NCBI GenBank assembly: GCA_964481255.1
Contig: CAYZTZ010000012.1
Span: 1-46,970, forward strand
DNA: 46,970 nt
Source of the DNA: UBA6911 sp964481255
GTDB taxonomy: Bacteria > Acidobacteriota > UBA6911
Reading direction: 5' to 3'
Part shown: positions 43,058-46,970 of the stretch, piece by piece
Numbering within the stretch: position 1 is the stretch's first letter
How the letters are laid out: each line of letters starts with the position of its first letter
Position numbers and translations under genes: made by a program
Notes under the pieces: generated by a model
Seen by the model: only the letters and a program-made list of their open reading frames with translations
Databases searched by the model: none
What the model was told of the DNA's origin: nothing

Positions 43058-45139
43058 TCATCTGCCCTGAAGCGCCGCATCGATGCCGGCGATGTTCTTG
43101 CGCGCGTATTCCGCTTCGGACATATCGCTGTTGATTTTCAGCATTCGGGCGAAGTGCTGGCGGGCGGCCGGAAGCGATTCGATGCTTCCCGTGACTTGCG
43201 CCTTGCGCGCATAGGCCAGGCCGAGCGCGTAGTGGATGTAAGGATCGTCGGGGTCATAGGTCAACGCCTGCCGGCAATAGCCGATGGCGGCGTCGTAGTC
43301 GGACAGCTTCCGCTTGCAGTCGCAAAGGCCGAAATAGGCCAGGCTGCGGAGGTCTTTCCAGATATCCTGTTGCGCGGCGCGCTTCTTTTTCCCGAGGCCC
43401 GCAAGGAATCCGAGCACATAGTAATTCATTTTGCCCGCGAGCTTGCTGTTGAAGTCGCTGCGGCGCAGGTATTCGGAATAAGCCTCCATGCTTTTTTCGT
43501 AGTCGCCGCTCAGGCGGAGGCTTTCGGCGAGCCAGAAATACGGCTCGGGGTTGCCGGGATCGAGGCGGATCGCCCTGTCGGCCGCTTCGATGGATTCGGC
43601 AAACCGATCCTTCAGCCGGAACGCCTGCGCCAGAAGATATTGCGCCATGGCGTCCTTAGGATTGCGCCCTGCCACGACCGTCAACTGCCGGATGGCTTCG
43701 TCGGTCGCGCCGATATCGAGCAGCATGCCCGCAAAGCTGGCCCGCGCTTCCAGATAGTCCGGATCCAGCTCAATCGCTTTTCGGAAAGCCTGCTCCGCCT
43801 TCTGCTGTTCGAACAGCGCGTTGTAGGTTCTGCCCAGGTACAGCGCCGCCTGGCTATAGGCGGGATCGATGGCCAGCGCTTTCTCGAAATTCTCCGCCGC
43901 CTTGCGGTAATTCTCTTCGTAGCCTTGGATATAAAATGCGACCCCCCTGTCGAAAGCTTCCACGGCCGATTTGTTGCGCCTGCGGAGGATCAGAATCTTG
44001 AGTGTGACCGTTTTCTCCTGCCCGGGATAGACCATTTCGTCGCGCGGGCCGTCGGGTTCGTATCCCATTTTGACCCCGCGAATGGTGTGCGTGCCCGGAA
44101 CAAGCCCCGGCAACCGAAGCGGCCGGTCCTTGTCCACCACGCCTACGGACTTGCCGTCGAGGAAGACCTCGACGCCGTCCCTATTCGACTCCACGATCAG
44201 AGTGCCGAACCTCGGAGGAGGCGCTTCGCGCGGCGCGGCGCGCGTGGGCACATAAGCGAGCAGCATGTCGGGATCGAAACTGCTTCGGTCGGAGGTAGGA
44301 TTCTGCCTGCCGGAAGTGGCTTCACGGACGTTGCGTCTCACGTACTCCGCCAATTCGTCGGCCGTCACGATCCCGTCCTGATTCTCGTCGGCCTCGCCTT
44401 CCAGGCCGCGCACGACATAATACGTGAAGATGCCGTGCCCGCCGCCCCAGTCGGGGCTCTCGAAGGATCGCTCGCGGTCACGGCTGGCGGTCAGCGAAAA
44501 CACGGAACGCGTCAGATCGATCAAAGAGCGGTTGATGGTTTGAACGTCGGCATCCGGGGTCACGGCTCCGCTATGGCAGGAATCCGTCAGCAGGACCTTC
44601 CACTTCGCCCGGAGCTTTCCAAAAGCGGATCCGAGCGCGTTCATGGAATAGGCGGTCTGCGGGATGCGCTCCAGTTCGATATCATAGGGGGCCAAATAGG
44701 CTTGTCCCTGGGCGACAAACCCATGCCCGGCAAAGTATATCAGCACCCGGTCGTCTTCCTTCGCCACGGACGGCAGCCACTCCTCCATTTCGCGGCGAAT
44801 GCCCGCCAGAGTGGCCTTGCTCCCGATCAGGGTGCGGACGTTTTCCGCTCGAAAGTTCCCTCCCTCGGGGCTGATGAGAATGGAATACATGGCCTCGGCG
44901 TCACGCTCCGAGTAACGCAGCTGGTGCTGCTCGGGAAGGTTTTTATACTTCGCGATGCCGATGACCAAAGCGTAGCTGCGTGGGATGCGCACCGCACCGG
45001 CGCGGGCGGAAGGTTCCGGAGCGGCGTCTTTTTCAACCTTCAGATCCCTCTGGCCTTGCGGCTGTTGCCGGGCGAAGCCCGGAAGGGCCGCGGACAGCAA
45101 CAGAATCCATAGTCCGATGATTCGCGTCATAAAGGTCAC
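43058..45139 (-). CDS. Exported caspase-like C14/PEGA/TPR protein
   Basis: The protein is 693 aa. A signal peptide (MTRIIGLWILLLSAALPGFA) is followed by a caspase-like peptidase domain (~55-300) with the catalytic pair H139 in YFAGHGF and C188 in LTDSCHSG. An EF-hand-type calcium loop DENQDGIVTADE lies at 251-262. Residues ~308-385 form a PEGA-like beta domain (GVEVFLDGKSVG, GTHTIRGVKMGYE). About ten TPR-like helices fill the rest (AAENFEKALAIDPAYSQAAL, then AFRKAIELDPDYLEARA). It starts at GTG 45139 overlapping the upstream stop as GTGA; ATG 45130 is the alternative. It is 8 bp from the convergent kinase-FGE gene. Its peptidase substrate is unknown. Confidence 0.93.
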   Translation of the reverse strand: MTFMTRIIGLWILLLSAALPGFARQQPQGQRDLKVEKDAAPEPSARAGAVRIPRSYALVIGIAKYKNLPEQHQLRYSERDAEAMYSILISPEGGNFRAENVRTLIGSKATLAGIRREMEEWLPSVAKEDDRVLIYFAGHGFVAQGQAYLAPYDIELERIPQTAYSMNALGSAFGKLRAKWKVLLTDSCHSGAVTPDADVQTINRSLIDLTRSVFSLTASRDRERSFESPDWGGGHGIFTYYVVRGLEGEADENQDGIVTADELAEYVRRNVREATSGRQNPTSDRSSFDPDMLLAYVPTRAAPREAPPPRFGTLIVESNRDGVEVFLDGKSVGVVDKDRPLRLPGLVPGTHTIRGVKMGYEPDGPRDEMVYPGQEKTVTLKILILRRRNKSAVEAFDRGVAFYIQGYEENYRKAAENFEKALAIDPAYSQAALYLGRTYNALFEQQKAEQAFRKAIELDPDYLEARASFAGMLLDIGATDEAIRQLTVVAGRNPKDAMAQYLLAQAFRLKDRFAESIEAADRAIRLDPGNPEPYFWLAESLRLSGDYEKSMEAYSEYLRRSDFNSKLAGKMNYYVLGFLAGLGKKKRAAQQDIWKDLRSLAYFGLCDCKRKLSDYDAAIGYCRQALTYDPDDPYIHYALGLAYARKAQVTGSIESLPAARQHFARMLKINSDMSEAEYARKNIAGIDAALQGR

Positions 45140-45819
45140 TTATGAGCCAGCCGGAACTGGCAGATCACGGGCCCCGTCCAGGGGGCCGAGGTGAAAACCA
45201 GGGAGTTTTGTTCCTTGCGCACGATGACGAGCTCGCGGGCGTCCATGCGGGGTATGTCCTTCAGGTTTTCGGGGAGTTCCTCGCCGTCAGGGATGTTGCG
45301 CAAACCGGCGCTGGAATCGATGCATTCGCCGCGCGCCCGGAAAATGGAATCGTCGCAACGCGGCAATAAGGTTTTCACCGGCCGCCCGGCCTTGGGCAAG
45401 GCTGGGATCGGGAATCCGGCGTCCTCATTCGCAAGGGCCAGAGGGCTCACCATCCAATAAACGATATCATGGCCCGGCGGCCCGGCGATGCGGAACCATG
45501 CTTCCGTGGCCGGGATAGGATACTCCCGGCCTGAAGTGATCCTGTTCTCCTTCCCGGTCTCTTCGCGGGGGAAAAGCAGGCTGTAGCGCCCGCTCGTTCC
45601 ATAGTCCATCACATAGAGAAACCCGTCGAAGTTGGCGCGGAAACGGAAGCGGACACGGTCGCCCTTTTCAAAGACAAATCCGGGATCCACGGCTCTCCAG
45701 AGGCCGCCCTCCTGCCTTTCAAGGGCTATTTCAATGCGCCGGGGCGACGACGCGTCCGGTCCCGGGCCTTGAGCCGCGAGACTGCATGAAACGGCGAGAA
45801 GGATCAGCAGCGGTTTCAT
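45136..45819 (-). CDS. Exported DUF4384 protein
   Basis: This 227-aa protein has a short signal peptide (MKPLLILLAVSCSLAAQ) and a DUF4384-type domain (~35-130), recognised by FVFEKGDRVRFRFRANFDG, FLYVMDYG and SGRYSLLFPREET. The C-terminal part has two cysteines (LPRCDDSIFRARGEC) and a final beta-rich stretch. I chose ATG 45819 because the signal peptide begins there; a start at 45834 overlaps the previous gene more. It lies just after another DUF4384 gene and its stop overlaps the caspase-like gene start by 4 bp. The likely cellular site is the periplasm. The function is unknown. Confidence 0.85.
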   Translation of the reverse strand: MKPLLILLAVSCSLAAQGPGPDASSPRRIEIALERQEGGLWRAVDPGFVFEKGDRVRFRFRANFDGFLYVMDYGTSGRYSLLFPREETGKENRITSGREYPIPATEAWFRIAGPPGHDIVYWMVSPLALANEDAGFPIPALPKAGRPVKTLLPRCDDSIFRARGECIDSSAGLRNIPDGEELPENLKDIPRMDARELVIVRKEQNSLVFTSAPWTGPVICQFRLAHK

Positions 45820-45826
45820 GGCTTCG

Positions 45827-46732
45827 TCACTCATGGATAAGGGTTATGTCCGCAACGAGGCGGGAATCGGCGGAACGCGACGGGTTCACCACATAGACGG
45901 CTTTCTCCTTGGCGGGCGCGGACGGAGGCGGAGTTTTCGTCTCGTCCACTTTTTCGATGATAAGGTCGCGGGCATAGACGTTCCGGAGCCGATCGATCAG
46001 TCCGTCGTGAATCGTCGACTGCGCCATCAAAATCTTGCTTCCGTCCGTCCGGCTCGGGGTTTTTGATTTCTCTCCGCCGCTGAGCGAGTAAATGAGGTCT
46101 TCCAGATCGGAAGCGGGTCGGCGCGAAAAAACGATAAACAGTTTTTCCGTTCCCGGCTGTTCGTCAAAGGTGAAGACATAGCCGGGAGGGATTTCATAGG
46201 GAGTGCCTTTGCGGACGCGATTGTCGCCGCCGGCGATGGCCGCTGAAGGGAAGAGAGGATTCCAGTTCCCGCTCGATCCGCGGTTGATGACATAGAGATA
46301 GCCGGACGTGTTGACATCAATTCGCAGACGGATTCTGTCGCCGGAGCGGAAGACCGTGTCGGGATCGACTTCGACGGATCCGGATTCCTCCCGTTTGAGA
46401 ATGCTGTAGCGTAAACCCAGGGGGACGGATTCCTCCGGAGAGTAAGAGGCGGGAACCATCTGGGCTCCCTCAGCCCTGGCGGGCGATGCGGAAACGGGGG
46501 CGGACGACGAAGAGCCCGGCCTGGCTTCCGCGGATTCCGCGGGCTTTGCTTCCTTGGCCTTTTTGGCCCGCGGCGCGGTCTTCTTCTGGACCGGTTCCGG
46601 TTCGACCGGGGGCGAATAAAATATTTCCCGGGCGCTGAGTTTGCCGTCGGTTTGTCCTGGAGCCGGCCCCGCCGCAAGAACAAACGTTAAAGCGGGAAGG
46701 CTGAAAAATGAGACAATCCTGGGAAGACTCAT
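45827..46732 (-). CDS. Exported DUF4384 protein with Lys/Ala-rich linker
   Basis: This 301-aa protein has a signal peptide (about residues 1-27, MSLPRIVSFFSLP to PGQ). A low-complexity Lys/Ala/Ser/Pro stretch (~40-95) follows. The DUF4384-type domain (~100-210) contains LGLRYSILKREESGS, TVFRSGDRIRLRIDV, GYLYVINRGSSGNWNPLFP and VFTFDEQPGTEKLFIVFS. The C-terminus ends in VYVVNPSRSADSRLVADI. The start ATG 46732 has an AAAGGGGG ribosome site. It overlaps or nearly abuts the second DUF4384 gene and heads the three-gene unit that ends in the caspase-like gene. Confidence 0.87.
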   Translation of the reverse strand: MSLPRIVSFFSLPALTFVLAAGPAPGQTDGKLSAREIFYSPPVEPEPVQKKTAPRAKKAKEAKPAESAEARPGSSSSAPVSASPARAEGAQMVPASYSPEESVPLGLRYSILKREESGSVEVDPDTVFRSGDRIRLRIDVNTSGYLYVINRGSSGNWNPLFPSAAIAGGDNRVRKGTPYEIPPGYVFTFDEQPGTEKLFIVFSRRPASDLEDLIYSLSGGEKSKTPSRTDGSKILMAQSTIHDGLIDRLRNVYARDLIIEKVDETKTPPPSAPAKEKAVYVVNPSRSADSRLVADITLIHE

Positions 46733-46797
46733 AAAAATCCCCCTTTCTTTTCACCATGCGGGCCGCCGGATACCGAAGATCGCAGCGGTCGAAAATC

Positions 46798-46841
46798 CGC
46801 CCGCCTCGAAAAAGGGAAGAGCAGGCCGGCTCGGGCGGGCG
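46798..46841 (-). terminator. Hairpin upstream of DUF4384 unit
   Basis: CGCCCGCC (46798-46805) pairs with GGCGGGCG (46834-46841), with an inner GAGC/GCTC stem. On the minus strand it is followed by GATTTTC, a short T-run. It may terminate the gene whose 3' end is at 46890, but the loop is long and the T-run short. Confidence 0.3.
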
Positions 46842-46889
46842 AAAGAGCCTTGGGCACCTCCCGGTCTATCCCCGCGGCCATCTCCTGTA

Positions 46890-46970
46890 CTACTGTCTGT
46901 TGTTTCCCCCCGGCGGTTGATTCGGCGGGGGAGTTTCGTCTCCCCGCGTGACCGCGATAATCACGCCCAC
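46890..46970 (-). CDS. Possible 3' end of a further gene
   Basis: From the window edge the minus strand reads 26 codons to a TAG at 46890-46892, ending in GDETPPPNQPPGGNNRQ. The Pro/Asn/Gly-rich tail is plausible as a protein C-terminus and a hairpin follows. Another minus-strand frame is also open here, so this is a tentative partial gene that continues outside the window. Confidence 0.3.
   Translation of the reverse strand: MGVIIAVTRGDETPPPNQPPGGNNRQ

Noticed and set aside
1..46970. CRISPR array, tRNA, rRNA or integrase
   Set aside because: I looked for regularly spaced repeats, tRNA-like cloverleaf sequence and recombinase motifs and saw none.

Overview
The window is high-GC, gene-dense bacterial DNA from a Gram-negative organism: it encodes a type VI secretion system (T6SS), periplasmic proteins and a thioredoxin-like lipoprotein. 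Acidobacteriota is my best guess. It rests on the GC level, the mix of Ser/Thr kinases, CsgG, DUF4384 and caspase-like proteins, and a kinase-lobe protein with GEFTRMF repeats. I could not confirm it by any search. No tRNA, rRNA, CRISPR array or full-length IS was seen.

Left part (1-13.4 kb), mostly minus strand. A tight four-gene operon (5880 to 128) encodes a large protein with two receiver-like domains and a PPDK/PEP-synthase ATP-binding domain, a 70-aa zinc ribbon, a Glu/Leu/Phe/Val-type dehydrogenase and a B12-binding/radical SAM protein. A second, NADP-type glutamate dehydrogenase (gdhA) lies just upstream. Next come a 165-bp MITE-like insertion with 26-bp terminal inverted repeats and a perfect 8-bp target duplication, a LysM/NlpC-P60 cell-wall hydrolase, a small exported protein, a TlpA-like lipoprotein (plus strand), and the haem genes hemH and hemN.

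Middle and right (13.4-43 kb): a T6SS locus. A minus-strand operon running 27764 to 13433 has the order tssB-tssC-hcp-tagJ-tssA-tssE-tssF-tssG-tssH-vgrG-HEAT protein. It is preceded by a good sigma70 promoter and a 20-bp perfect palindrome. Divergent from it is a first tssK. A convergent two-gene minus-strand unit follows: a methyltransferase, and a membrane-anchored protein carrying about eight G-E-F-T-R-M-F motifs behind a degenerate kinase N-lobe. Then comes a plus-strand run: a second tssK, tssL, tssM, a CsgG-like exported protein, a transmembrane Ser/Thr kinase, and a kinase fused to a formylglycine-generating-enzyme (FGE/SUMF1) domain. The set (TagJ, Hcp1-like Hcp, PpkA- and TagR-like domains) resembles the threonine-phosphorylation-controlled H1-type T6SS of Pseudomonas aeruginosa. 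No Fha protein, PppA phosphatase, TssJ lipoprotein or PAAR gene lies in the window. The GEFT-repeat protein may be the kinase substrate that stands in for Fha; this is a hypothesis.

Right end (43-47 kb), minus strand: two exported DUF4384 proteins and, overlapping the second, an exported caspase-like (C14)/EF-hand/PEGA/TPR protein. These converge on the T6SS kinases with only 8 bp between them. The window ends in what may be the 3' end of another minus-strand gene.
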